Assembly: GCF_937616625.2 (NCBI RefSeq)
Contig: NC_065572.1
Span: 69,562,653 to 69,626,652 of the forward strand
Direction: 5' to 3'
DNA from: Mercurialis annua
Taxonomy: Eukaryota > Streptophyta > Magnoliopsida > Malpighiales > Euphorbiaceae
Length of the DNA: 64,000 nt
Part shown: piece by piece, positions 26,722-37,658 of the stretch
Layout of the letters: each line of letters opens with the position of its first letter
Position numbering within the stretch: position 1 is the first letter of the stretch
Notes under the pieces: generated by a model
Told to the model about the DNA's origin: nothing
The model's input: the letters and a program-made list of their open reading frames with translations, nothing else
The model's database searches: none
Position numbers and translations under genes: made by a program

Positions 26722-28959
26722 TCAAAAAATTGGTGTGTTGTGTTTGCACATGCACTCAGGAACTGGGTATGCAATCACATCTCGGTCTCTCTTGTTACTT
26801 CTTGACTCAGGATGGCCATTATATTTCCTGTGTAGCATCCTGACGATGCTTCCGAATTCTGCATCCGATAGCGACGATTCTTCGAAGAAAGGAATCATCG
26901 CTCGCTTGTTAGGCTTTATCGATTTCCAGTGGCCCACATAGGCTCGGTGACCCTGCAAGAGGCGGCCCATATTTCCGCCATGAGATGGTATGAACACATT
27001 GCAGCTAAGTGAGACAATGTAGTCAATTGCAGCCAAAGCAGAAGCTTTCTTGATATATGGAGTGAGTTCTGCTTCTCTAGCCAACATGTCCTTAGTTACT
27101 AGATTTTGAAATTCTGCAATAAGTGGCTGTACAGCTTTGACACCTCCGAATGGCTCGCCTCCTGCTATGTATATTCTTGCATTGCTCGGCACCCCTAAAG
27201 CCTTTAAAAACCTGCAATACCATCCAAAATTGCCCTAAATTATACGTATCCTGAAAAATGCTGAACCAAGAAATCAGATGCAATGCTCCTGATAAAAGTT
27301 ACCTAGCCATTTCAGCTGCATTAAGTGGACATAGACCAGCGAGTCTTCGCTCTGTGTGGCTCATGTTTAACCTTCCAGTCAGGTATTCGCTTTGGGAATC
27401 TCGAACTTGACAGATAATTTTGTCGTATTCTGAGCCTAAACCGGTAAGGCATCCACTTCTAATCCATACATCCTTTTCGAGACGAAGATGAAGGGCAATG
27501 TATGGACCTTCAATCCACATTCTCCTTGCAAGCCTATTCCCAAGTTCCTGAATTGGTGCTGCAAATCTCAAAGCATGAAAAGCTACCTGGAAAATGCACA
27601 GGAAACATTAGGTTATCGAATTTCTGATAAATCTGAATTGACAGATACCTAATTCTGAAATCATACCTTGCATCGGAGTTTCTGCAAATCTGGTGGAAGA
27701 TTCTTGGAGAGCCTGGAGGCTAGCCCTTTTAGTACGAGAACGCCTTCTTCATTCAACTACATGAACATTTATGCATCAATTAACAGTTTAGCCCTAATTT
27801 ATAGGAATTGCCAATCTCAGACTGATTTTTTTTTACCTTTTTGGAGAACCTGGCACGAATCCATAAAGGTGAAACATCAATAGGGATCTGATTTTCAACA
27901 GACTGTCTGGACATCAAATGACTAGAGGGAAGAGATGACACAATTCTTACATCAGCTTGTAAAATCCTCTTGAAATGCTCCACATCAAATATATCTGAAA
28001 ATTCACTGCAATTCATAGAGATATGGGCCGCCTTGGAATCAGAATTTAGGTGAAGAACATGACCCAGATACTGATTTAGGAAAAAGAACATGACCCAGAT
28101 ACTGATTTATGAAAAGAACATGACCCAGACACTGAATTATGAAAAAGAACATGACCCAGATACCGATTTAGGAAAAAGAACAATACTAAGATACTGATTT
28201 AGGAAACGAACATGACCCAGAAGCTAATCTTTAATCAAAGAAAGTAAATAATCAACAATTAAAGAATTCTTTTTTATATTACCTATCATCTTCCCATATG
28301 AGATTAACCTGCAAAACGGGCAAAACCATGGCAGCTTCAAGAATTCTAGCAATAACAACCGCGTCAACAATCTGAGCTCTCTGTTGATTCAATCCACCCG
28401 AAGCAACAACAACCAAGAATCTCCTCTTCTCCTTAGAAATCCTCGAGGATTCCTTCCGATAATTGATACTAAAATCCAAACAAGGCTTATAACCTTCCCC
28501 ATCAGGCTGCTCCCAAAACTCCCTCTCCTCCTTGGACACATTCCCACTGATCCCCTGCGCCGGTAACGGCACCATAACACTCCTCGACAGTCCCAGCTTA
28601 TCATCTTTTACATTCGACAAAGATCTTGAAGAAAAAGATGATAAAAGACGGTGCGATTTGGAAGAAGAAAATGCGAGTGAAGAAGATGATGAAGGGGAGA
28701 TGAAAGAATTGCATGAGACGGAATCTTGAAAAATGGGGAATAAGCTGAGGGAAAACATACCCAGTAGTGTGAAACAAATGAGAAGTGAAATGAAGAACAG
28801 AGAGAAGATTCTTGATGATGGTGAGAAGAGTTTGTTTGTGTGGTTTCTTTGGGGGGAGAAAAGAAATGAAGTTAGAGGGGAGACGGAGACTAAGTGGAAA
28901 AATGGTGAGGGGATCATCGTGGAGAATGGGTTCTTCATGTTTCTTGCTCTCGCCGCCAT
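26722..28959 (-). CDS. O-fucosyltransferase family protein (plant PF10250/GT106 type)
   Basis: Five exons: 28959-28283, 28005-27837, 27756-27667, 27586-27303 and 27211-26722, joining in phase to 569 residues. A cytosolic N-terminus is followed by one hydrophobic anchor (about residues 50-73), giving the type II topology of Golgi glycosyltransferases. Family blocks in order are NLIWEDDSEFSDIFDVEHFK, RIVSSLPSSHLMSR, VAFHALRFAAPIQELGNRLA, the acceptor-side YIALHLRLEKD with its conserved HxR core, RIYIAGGEPFGG and FIPSHGGNMGRLLQGHR. Plant members act on cell-wall or glycoprotein substrates; the donor and acceptor cannot be told from sequence. I chose the ATG at 28959; an internal Met at residue 8 is an alternative. 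Intron 1 contains a tandem repeat. Confidence 0.9.
28053..28222. repeat. About 31-bp minisatellite in intron 1 of the O-fucosyltransferase gene
   Basis: Roughly five and a half direct copies of AGAACATGACCCAGATACTG followed by ATTTAGGAAAA, each with one to a few differences. They lie within the 277-bp intron 28282-28006, between the donor and the acceptor. Confidence 0.85.
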
Positions 28960-29331
28960 TGTTAAACCTTTTTTCGGAGGTTTACTTCTCTGTTTCTTGA
29001 TTTGGGTTTCTTGAAGCGGTTATGTAGAGACGGAGTGGATTTTCCGTTATCTGTGTTGGTGCTTCGAAGACTATAATACCCTTCTATTTTTGGGACAATA
29101 TAAAAATTGGAAGGGTGTTTTGGTCAGAAGACTCGTCCGCTGAGTGACGGTGTTGCGTGGTTTATTTGGTTAGTTAGATTCGGTTTCTTTTCCCGGGCAA
29201 AGTACTAGTATAACAAACTGAATGACTGCGCAAGGCCATAACTAACTCTTCTTACGTGGCTTGTTTTGATTAGTCCTCTGTATGTGTTTTTTTCTTTTTG
29301 ATATATAATGTGCTCTATCTCTGGAAAAATA
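28960..29331. other. 5' flank of the O-fucosyltransferase gene
   Basis: 5' UTR and promoter sequence of the minus-strand gene, relatively G-rich close to the start. No other feature is recognised. Confidence 0.45.
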
Positions 29332-29562
29332 CTTATGTGAACCTAGTTTGACATTTAAAATTATAAACTATCTATTAAATACATGACACGTGGCGCTATT
29401 AAATGTTATATCCAATCAATAAATACTATATTAATTGATGATATTTTAATTAAAATTAAATGCTCTTTATTGATTGGATACAACATTTAATAGCGCCACG
29501 AGTCATGTATTTAATGGATAGTTCATAATCCTACGTGGCGAATTAGGTTCACACATACATTT
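29332..29562. mobile_element. Long-hairpin MITE, about 230 bp
   Basis: Left arm ATGTGAACCTA and right arm TAGGTTCACACAT are terminal. Further in, CGTGGCGCTATTAAATGTT (29390s) pairs with AACATTTAATAGCGCCACG (29480s), and TCCAATCAATAAA pairs with TTTATTGATTGGA. The arms cover nearly the whole element. No target duplication could be assigned. Confidence 0.75.
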
Positions 29563-30053
29563 GTTTTAAGAAGTCAAAGTCTATAAGGAGGCCCTTCTAT
29601 TTTACTAATTTTGTTCGTAAAGTCCATGTATTATTTTTTTTGTTCAGAAAACCCCTCTATTTAGTAAATTTCCTTCCTTTGTATTTCAAATACCAGCTAG
29701 AACTGCAATTCAACAAGAATCTGGTAAAGTTGGAAGATGAAAGTTACACTTTGTTGGAAAAGATGAACCTTGATATAGCCTTTGCCATGTATAAAAGTGC
29801 GAAAAATTTGTTCATTATATTTCAATTCTATTTCGTTAGTACTGATGTTGGAAGAAACAGAACTGGAGGAGTTGATGGAGAAGGATAGCAGTGAATTTTT
29901 TTCCTTCTGATTGTTATATTTGTTTTGGAGAAGATGGTAAAATAGCATGTTTGCTCCCTCAATTTTTTTTAATTTTTTTCCTTCTAATTTTTTTATTTGT
30001 TTATATAACAATAGTTTCTCACCGTAAAACATGTATAAAAATTATCTTTTAAG
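29563..30053. other. Intergenic region with T-rich tracts
   Basis: Sequences such as CCCTTCTATTTTACTAATTT and CTCCCTCAATTTTTTTTAAT resemble ends of old inverted-repeat elements, but I could not define boundaries. Short reading frames here are not convincing genes. Confidence 0.35.
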
Positions 30054-30371
30054 AAGATCAAATTACCAAAAAATGCCAAACCTTTCATGAAAGTTTCACA
30101 AAAAGTCCAAACTTTTTAATTTTGTCCAATTTGTCTTGAAACGCATGATTTCGTTTCAATAATCTCAAACTATGTAGTTTTGCTCATGTAGCGCCTACGT
30201 GGCGCTGATGTGGCATGCCACACGTCAGCGCCACATAAGCAAAGTTGTGTAGTTGGATATAATTGAAACGAAATCATGTGTTTCAGGACAAATTGGATAA
30301 AATTTGAAAGATTTGGACTTTTATAAAATTTTATGAAAGATTTGAATTTTTTTAGTCATTTGGCCTTTAAA
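30054..30371. mobile_element. Near-perfect foldback element, about 315 bp
   Basis: Two arms of about 155 bp face each other around the centre GATGTGGCATGCCACACG (about 30210). Paired segments include ATGATTTCGTTTCAAT at 30145 with ATTGAAACGAAATCAT at 30262, and GTCCAATTTGTCTTGAAAC with GTTTCAGGACAAATTGGA-type sequence. It is a non-autonomous foldback or MITE of unknown family. Confidence 0.8.
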
Positions 30372-30825
30372 GGATGTAATACTAATTTTCATGTTACATA
30401 ATTAATTTTGTAATTTTATAAAATAAAATTCTGTTATTTCCGCATTTTTACTGTGTTTGGTGGTATTTTTGCATTTTTTTTATTTTGCAGCACGATTTGT
30501 TGATGATGGTTGATTGGTGGATTATTGTAATGTTACTGCATGGTTGACTTTATGTTGATAATTAGTTAATATTTGCTTGATTTTAATATTGACAAATAAA
30601 ATAATATTGTCCGTAAAATAATAAAAAAAAAACTAAAATTAAACTGAGACTGAATAATGATATGTCAGCATTTGAGAATAAGACGAATAATGGTATTGAA
30701 TTATTTTAATGTTCCAATGTTGATATTGTGTTGATTTTTGATTGATAATTTATTGATTTTAGTATTAGTGAAGAAGACAATAATAATATTGAATTATTTT
30801 CACCCATTTCAGTCCTCGGTGCTCC
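30372..30825. other. Spacer upstream of the LINE remnant
   Basis: AT-rich sequence containing a repeated ATAATATTG and TTGATTTT pattern. It may be decayed LINE sequence but no domain is readable. Confidence 0.3.
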
Positions 30826-31900
30826 CCACTAGAGATTTTTCTTTGGAAGATTTTTAACAATGGATTGGCAGTCAATAACAATATTCAGAGCCGAATCCAA
30901 ACGAGGCCTAGTACCTACCCTCGTTGCTATGACGTTGAAGATGTAAACCATCTCCTCTTGAAATGTCCTTTTGCTGAAGCAGGCTGGTTGGGATCCACCT
31001 TTAGCCATATCATTGCAGGTACATATTACGTCTCTTTTGAAGCTATGTATGGTTTCATTTGGTTAAGCTTCAAGCTACTGAAAATGAGGCCGGAGTTTTA
31101 CTACAGAAGGCTGCATGGACTGCATGGGCAATCTGGCTCAGCAGAAACATGATGATCTTTAGAGAAGATATAGAAAAAATTAATCTTTATTCATTAATGG
31201 AAGAATCAAGATTACAAGACTATTGGTAACTGCTATTGCTTTTATAGACCAAGCAGTTAACAAAAAACCAACAGCTGTCTACAGCTGTAAACAGAAAATC
31301 CTATTCTGTTAAAATAACTACCAAAACTAACTGACACCATTAGTAACTAACTCAGCTACTTTATCTTGTGACCTCACACTATCCATGCTGCTTGCTGACT
31401 GGCAACCTTTGATGTTGACTTGATTACTGCAGAAGGAAGAGAATGAGTGTTACTCATAAACTTAATATGCTGATGTGGCATATCAAGCTTTGTAGTAACT
31501 GTATTAGAAGATGCGGGGGATCCTCTCTTAACTCTTCAAATTGCAGATAACCTCTTTAGAGAATGCATAAATGCTTTATCTGAGAAGAACGCTGAAACTA
31601 GAGCTATTCAGACTCTTCCTCGATGGTCTCCTTCACCAGCAAATACCCTAAAGATAAATTTTGACGGAGCTTTTCACAAGGCTTCAGGCACTGGTGTTGG
31701 AGCTGCAGTTGTCTGAACCAGGAAGGGCAACCTACAGCTACCTTTGTTCGCAGATTCACCCATGTTGTTTCCCCTATTTTGATAGAGGCCTTAGCCCTGC
31801 GAGAAGCGATTCTGCTAGCAAAACGAATGGCACCTCTCAGCTAGATTATTGTCCACGACATCACATTGTGCATGGAATCATCTGATTCCACAGTGGCGGA
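30826..31900 (+). pseudogene. Decayed LINE (non-LTR retrotransposon) 3' part: zf-RVT and RNase H regions
   Basis: From about 30827 the frame reads EIFLWKIFNNGLAVNN and then CYDVEDVNHLLLKCPFAEAGW, the zinc-binding reverse-transcriptase C-terminal domain (zf-RVT) of plant LINEs. AAWTAWAIWLSRN follows near 31120 in another frame. After an insertion, RWSPSPANTLKINFDGAFHK at about 31620-31680 matches the start of the RVT_3 RNase H domain. Several frameshifts and stops separate these parts, so it is a dead copy. Confidence 0.85.
31157..31513. mobile_element. Unidentified insertion of about 350 bp within the LINE remnant
   Basis: The LINE coding pattern breaks after 31156 and resumes near 31514. 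AGAAGAT occurs at both edges, a possible target duplication. The insert contains ACAGCTGTCTACAGCTGT and resembles a short LTR or other non-coding element, but I cannot classify it. Confidence 0.4.
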
Positions 31901-33231
31901 TCTAGAACATCGGTATATGGTGGGGTCCAAATATACATTAAATATTTCAATTGTAAAATTTGTAAATTTTTGTAATATTAAAATAAAGTTTTTTTTTAAT
32001 AATTGTGATGTATCGAATTAGATAATTGAAAAATTAATGAAAAGTTAGATTCAACCGTTGATAAATCTTATTCTTTTATAATATTTTAACGGTCTAATCA
32101 CTCAAAAAACCCTCACCTTTAAACTTTTTTTCATTCCACCCCGACGTTGAAAATTTGTCAATTTTACCCACTTTTGAATTTTCCGTTTTCAATTGTACCC
32201 CAATATTTTAATTTTTGTTAATTTTTTTACTTAAATGATGAAATCATTCAATTAATTAAGTCTAAACATGAAATTAAATTCTTTTTTATTCAAAAAAGTA
32301 CAAATAACTTCTTTATTTTTAAAAACTAACTAAAACCATAATCAAATTAACACTAATTTAAATTATTAATTAATTTAACTAAATTTAAATAAATTTTAAA
32401 AATATACAATCAATATATGCGAGACATGGAGAATGTTTTAAACAAATTTTCAAACGCAAAAGACGTTAATTTAATTTTTCAGGGTACAATTGAAACACAA
32501 AAATGCAAAATAGGGTAAAATTGACAAATTTTCAACGTCAGGGTATGATTGAAAAGGGGCTAAAAAGTCGGGTTTTTTTTTAAGACATTAGGCCTATTTT
32601 AACACAATTCATTGAATAAAAAATATATGTATAGATTATAAGTTATTAAATAAAATTTTAACAAGTAACTAAAGAAATATAAGTTTCCAAAATTTAATAA
32701 ACATTAATGAATAAATAACACATGAACTTACTAAATTTTTTAATGGAATTAATTAGAACTCTAATTTGTAGGTTTTGCGATTAGAAATATGAAAAAGATA
32801 GTAAATATTTTCACATTGCTGTTCCATGTTCATTTTATAGACAAATTTATAGTTTTAGTTTTTAAAACATAGGTGCGACAACTTTTGGTTAATTATTAAG
32901 TGTGTTTTTTTTGTAAGCCCATCCGGTTTCTAAGGCTTCGCCCCGACTAATCCGGATCCGACCCGCGTCGCGCACCTGACATGGTGGATAAGTCTGCCAG
33001 TGAGAATTTTCTGCATTCACAAGGACTCGAACCCGAGACCTTGCTTAAGCGATATCAATCCGCTTACCACTTGACCAACTCCCATTGGTATTAAGTGTGT
33101 TTTTTTCTTTTGAAATGATTGTGTTTTTTTAGTAAGTGTTTATTATTTCATTTATGGTTGGCAATTTTTCGTTCTAAAGAAAAGAATGGGTCCATGGACC
33201 CCACCCTACCAGGCATGTATCCGCCACTGCC
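31890..33231. mobile_element. TIR element nested in the foldback, about 1.34 kb
   Basis: The ends CAGTGGCGGATCTAGAAC and GCATGTATCCGCCACTG are inverted, followed inward by GGTGGGGTCC and GGACCCCACC. CCA on both sides may be a 3-bp target duplication. Two inner segments (TTCAACGTC and GACGTTGAAAATTTGTCA) are also inverted. The superfamily is unresolved. Confidence 0.6.
32913..33089 (-). mobile_element. tRNA-derived SINE with target-site duplication
   Basis: Read on the minus strand, it has an A box TGGTCAAGTGG (33077-33067) and a B box GGTTCGAGTCC (33033-33023) at normal tRNA spacing. A non-tRNA body follows, then an A tail seen as the T run at about 32905-32912. The flanking direct repeat ATTAAGTGTG plus T run occurs at 32895-32912 and 33090-33106. 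This is the third layer of the nest in the foldback element. Confidence 0.88.
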
Positions 33232-33299
33232 ATGCACAACCAATTTTTCTTTTTTTTTTATTAAAAAAATATTTTTACATTTTCTATTTAAATTTATAT

Positions 33300-33615
33300 A
33301 CGTAAAAAATAATACACGTATATTTTTTATGTGTATTTTTACGTGTATATTTTACGTGCACTTTTACTCGTACTTTTCATGCGTATTTCTTCGTGTATTT
33401 TTTGCATATATCTTTTACGTATACTTTTTGCGCGACTTTTTATGTGTACTTTTGACGTGCATTTTTACGTGTAGTTTTTATGTGCACTTTTTAAGTGTAA
33501 TAAGTGCACGTAAAAAGTGAATAAAAAATGCACGTAAAAAGTAAAAATAAAAAATACACGTAAAAAGTACACATAAAAACTATACATAAAACGTATACGT
33601 GTATTTTTTACATAT
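33300..33615. repeat. ACGTGTA-rich tandem and inverted repeat (hairpin)
   Basis: Degenerate 10-13-bp units such as TTTTTACGTGTA and TTTTTATGTGCAC run forward to about 33500. They then continue as their complement (TGCACGTAAAAAGT) to about 33615, forming the loop side of the foldback element. Confidence 0.7.
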
Positions 33616-33716
33616 ATAAATTTAGATAAATAATGAAAAAAATATGTTTTTTAATAAAATAAAAAAATTGGTTGATTCCATGCAGAATGGAATCAGATAA
33701 TTCCATACACAAACAT

Positions 33717-34440
33717 GACTTATAAAACTCACATTTGACGTATAGGTAATTCGCAGAATTGTTCTGTGAGCATCTGTTCTGCGAGTTGAAAGGCACAAAA
33801 TTAATTTTTTTTTATGTATAGGCTAAAAAGAGAAATAATTAATATATTAAAATTAAATATGTAATTAATTGGACAGACTCATTCCTCACAAGTTTCAAAT
33901 ATGGGAAAAGAGTAATTTTATTTTTATCATTAAAATCTGAAAATAATGATTTATTCTAAAGTTATAATCACGCAATTCCATGAATTATTGTTATAATTAT
34001 AAAGAGGACTATAAACTTCAGATTTTAATAACAAAAAAGAGAAAAAAATTACTTATCTTTGTCATAGTTCTACAAGATTTGTTAATGTAAAATACTAGTA
34101 CACTACAGTTAATATCCCCCCACTAATTAAACATCTAAATAGTCTTAATTTTCAGAATAATGAGCATTTAGTTCTAATAATAAAAAAATGATTATAAATG
34201 ATTTTAATGTTTTAGATTAAATTCTAAATGATATTTGAGAGAAGAAATAAAAATATAAATTTAGTACCGTACGTAGGAAGAAAGGGAGGAAAAGGGACTA
34301 GTACAAGAAATATGAACATTTCAAAAGGTCAATTTAAGAAAATTTTGAGTGCGGAAGTAGAGTGTAAAGATCCTATCCAAAAACTCATTCATTAAAAGTT
34401 CTAATTAGGTTAATCGACGGAGACAGTTATAGAGAGAGAA
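33717..34440. other. Spacer and promoter region of the kinase pseudogene
   Basis: AT-rich sequence between the foldback element and the repeat-rich leader of the kinase gene. No coding feature is seen. Confidence 0.4.
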
Positions 34441-34643
34441 TCTTCGCCGTCCTCCGCTTCTCTTTCTCTTCGCCGCTTATCTTTCTCTTCGCCGTCCTCC
34501 GCTTCTCTTTCTCTTCGCCGTCCGCCGCTTCTCTTTCTCTTCGCCGTTCTCCGCTTATCTTTCTCTTCGCCGTCCTCCGCTTCTCTTTCTCTTCGCCGTC
34601 CGCCGCTTCTCTTTCTCTTCGCCGTCCGCCGCTTCTCTTCTCA
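34441..34643 (+). repeat. TCTTCGCCGTCC minisatellite in the predicted 5' UTR
   Basis: About eight copies of a 23-26-bp unit built from CTCTTCGCCGTCCGCCGCTT and CTCTTTCTCTTCGCCG variants. It ends just before a good donor (GCATCT|GTAAGT at 34667/34668), so it probably forms the transcribed leader of the kinase gene. It is pyrimidine-rich on the sense strand. Confidence 0.85.
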
Positions 34644-36733
34644 AAGAAAATAGGTTTCTCTGCATCTGTAAGTTGTCTTCTCTTTGAAAATGATAAATGA
34701 AGACTATGTTTGTTTGTTTATCTTTCTTTATTTGTTTTTGCTTTCTTCATTATGTTAACTTATTGTTGTTGTTGATTTAATTGTATTCAAATATTGTTTA
34801 CGTAGCTTCCGACTTGTCCTAATCTTGCGGATATTAAATGTTCTTTTTTTTTTTTTTTGATAAAAATATTAAATGTTCTTTAATATTGAATTAAACTATA
34901 GACGGCGATACTGTTTGATAAAGTAATTTTTTTAGAAATATTCATATTATAATTATTAGTTACCCTGTTTTTTTTTATATAATTTATCAGATAATGTTGT
35001 AATTAATAATTTTATATATGTCTTGTGAAGAATTGGTTTAGTTATTGATTGTTTAGTTTATAAATTCTGGTTTTTACTATTTTTAAATTAGTAATTTGAA
35101 TTATATTTTGTACAATATTTAGTTATAGTATTATTATTATTGATTCACTTTTTAAATCTTTTATTACTATTTTGATTTTTTTATGGTACATACACATACT
35201 TAACAATTATTTATTTTCATTGTTTTTAATAAATTATCAAACTCCAAAATGTGTTTTACATCATCGAAATGTTAGTCAATTTATTAATTATCATGTGTAT
35301 TTAATATTCAATTTTAGTTAATTTATTTTTGAATTTGAAACTACCAATTATGTTGTTATGACTATATTCAATTTTAGTTAATTTATTTTTGAATTTGATT
35401 ATTCTTGTACTTGAATAACTGAGCATTGGTTGGCAGAATGGAATCGTCTACTTCTTCAAGGAGTATTATGGAGCTCACAAGCAGCATTGAAGTTCTCATA
35501 GCCAATAAAGTTGACCTTGACGTATGTTTTATTATTATTACCTTTTCTTTTTCTAGTTTTATTTGATTAACATTTATCATTTTGATTTTTGAATCTTTTC
35601 AGGTCCTCAAGACCATAAGCTATGAAATAAACGTGTTGGAACCTTTCTTTAGCCAATTGAAAGGTTTGCGATTTTAAAAAGCTTTTTTTTTTTGATTTTT
35701 TTGTATTCAATCTGATTTTTTTGGTTTACAGATGGCTCAAAATCAATCATTGGTGTTCACAGTGGCCCTAAAAGGTATTAGTTTATGGTTCTCTGAAGCT
35801 CACCGTTTTATGGGTTTTGGAAGTTTTTTCTTTCAATTTCATAAGATGGATAAGTGCTTAGAGTTGGTCATAGTGGCAATTTTTGGGTGGGACAAGTAAA
35901 GAGAGAAGTTTCTAGGACAAGGTAAAGAGAGAAGTTTCCTATAAGTTTTCTGTATGTTACATAACTGAAGGTTATTTTGTTATTTTTTTGTTTTGCTTTT
36001 CATGTAGTACCTGAAATATTATGTATTTAACTTCCTCTTCTTTTTTCGTGGTTTCAGTATTCAATCTGGAACATCAATTCTTTTGAACAAGTATGCGATA
36101 CTTGAAGTTCAGGTAATAATGTTTTGCTAGTTAATTATTGTGTTTTCTAATGAAATCTTAGCATTTATATTTACGTGCAGGATGTTCGACAATATGCTTG
36201 TTTTGCTGATCTCTTTGATAAAGAGGGTGTTACTAAAGTCCTTCCTGATCTGGATTTTGTCAAAGAAGGTAATAATTATTAGGATTCTTATATTTCAGTT
36301 CCCATTGAGTCCATTAACTAGTAATGATTGAATGTTGGAATTAGGTAGGATTTTAAAGGTGGCAACATATTAATTAGTGTTGAAAGGAATTCTGTGATTT
36401 AGCATGGTTGGCCTATTATCTTATTAGTTAGTTAGAACTTGTGAGAGACTGTAAAGACTAACAAGGAATTGATAGAGCTATTTAGTTTACTTTATCCCTG
36501 TTGTAAAGAATTGAAAACTGTATTTTTCAGGTGTTGGGCTGTGTGGAATACTTTTTCCGAAAGAGGAATGGGTTGGTGGTGTGTTAGCTGTGACCGTGAA
36601 ATACTCAAAAATTCAGCCATATGTTCCCTTAGTTGAAATTCTATCCGTGAGTAATTACATTCAAGTTTATTAGAATTGGGCAATGGCTGATGTGTTATGT
36701 GGTTAACTCTTTATTTTTTTACAATTAATTTAG

Positions 36734-36862
36734 ACGAACAGTACAGAGTCGGAGACCAGAACAGAGTCGAAGACCAGAACAGAGTCGGAGACCAGCACAG
36801 AGTCGGAGACCAGCACAGAGTCGGAGACCAGCACAGAGTCGGAGCCTGCTGAATATGAGGAA
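36734..36862 (+). repeat. 18-bp coding repeat (Thr-Glu-Ser-rich) in the kinase gene
   Basis: AGCACAGAGTCGGAGACC and its variants recur six times in frame, encoding (S/R)TES(E/K)T units. The exon is a whole number of codons (43). It lies between the unknown N-terminal region and the kinase domain. Confidence 0.85.
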
Positions 36863-37658
36863 GTAATTATTATTTATTAATTTTTTTGTATTTGCATATG
36901 TGTTATATGAACGTTTTTTGGGATTATAGTCTGTTTACATACATAATTATGTGGAAATATGTTGAGTGTCAATTTAAAGTGACCATTTTGTTTTCATATG
37001 AATATGTGAAGGGGATGGGGTCATTGACATGGTTACCTCTTAACCAAAAGTCTCGCTATTTGACTGATTTTGAAGAAATGGGCGACGACATTCTAGGTAT
37101 TGTCAATTTTATTTGGCTGGTATGAAATATTAGCTTAGTAATAATGTGAAATGAAATATATTAGGTTTGTGATGAAATAGTAATTATATGTTTGAAATTT
37201 TAATAACAAAATCATATCGGAAGTAGTTGATATGATAGAAATTACTGACCATTGGATTTCGAACTCTGAACCACTTATATACTAATTTGATGTTTTCTTT
37301 CTTCAAACTCTACAAGGTGAAGGTGGCTATGGTTATGTTGTCAAATGCAAACACAACATTGACGGGAGAATATATGCCGTAAAGAAGATTCCTATTGAGG
37401 ATATGGATAGATGTAAGAGGTAATCTATCGGTCTCTATTTCTTGACCTATTCATCACCCTTTGTTCATCAGTTCTTATCTTCTTTTTTCTGTCATTTATA
37501 TGGAAAAAAAACATAGGTGAACACTAATTTTATTCTCATAGTCTGTAGTTATGAATGTGTACCTAAAACATCTGACATTTTTATTTGTTTAATTTGTCCT
37601 TAGGGAAGTAATCACGCTAGCAGTTTTGCAACACAAGCATATAGTTCGCTATTATCAG

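Larger units (their letters stand above)
31865..33716. mobile_element. Foldback element carrying a nested TIR element and a SINE
   Basis: The left arm (TTGTGCATGGAATCATCTGA) is inverted relative to the right arm (TCAGATAATTCCATACACAA). The pairing continues from about 33240 to 33300 against about 33600 to 33680 (TTTAAATTTATATACGTAAA against TACATATATAAATTTAGA-type sequence). The left arm is split at 31889 by the next element. Confidence 0.6.

Noticed and set aside
33119..33520. 133-codon open frame of repeated Phe-Tyr-Cys-rich residues
   Set aside because: It lies over the ACGTGTA repeat and poly-T tracts; the frame is open because of repeat composition, not coding selection.
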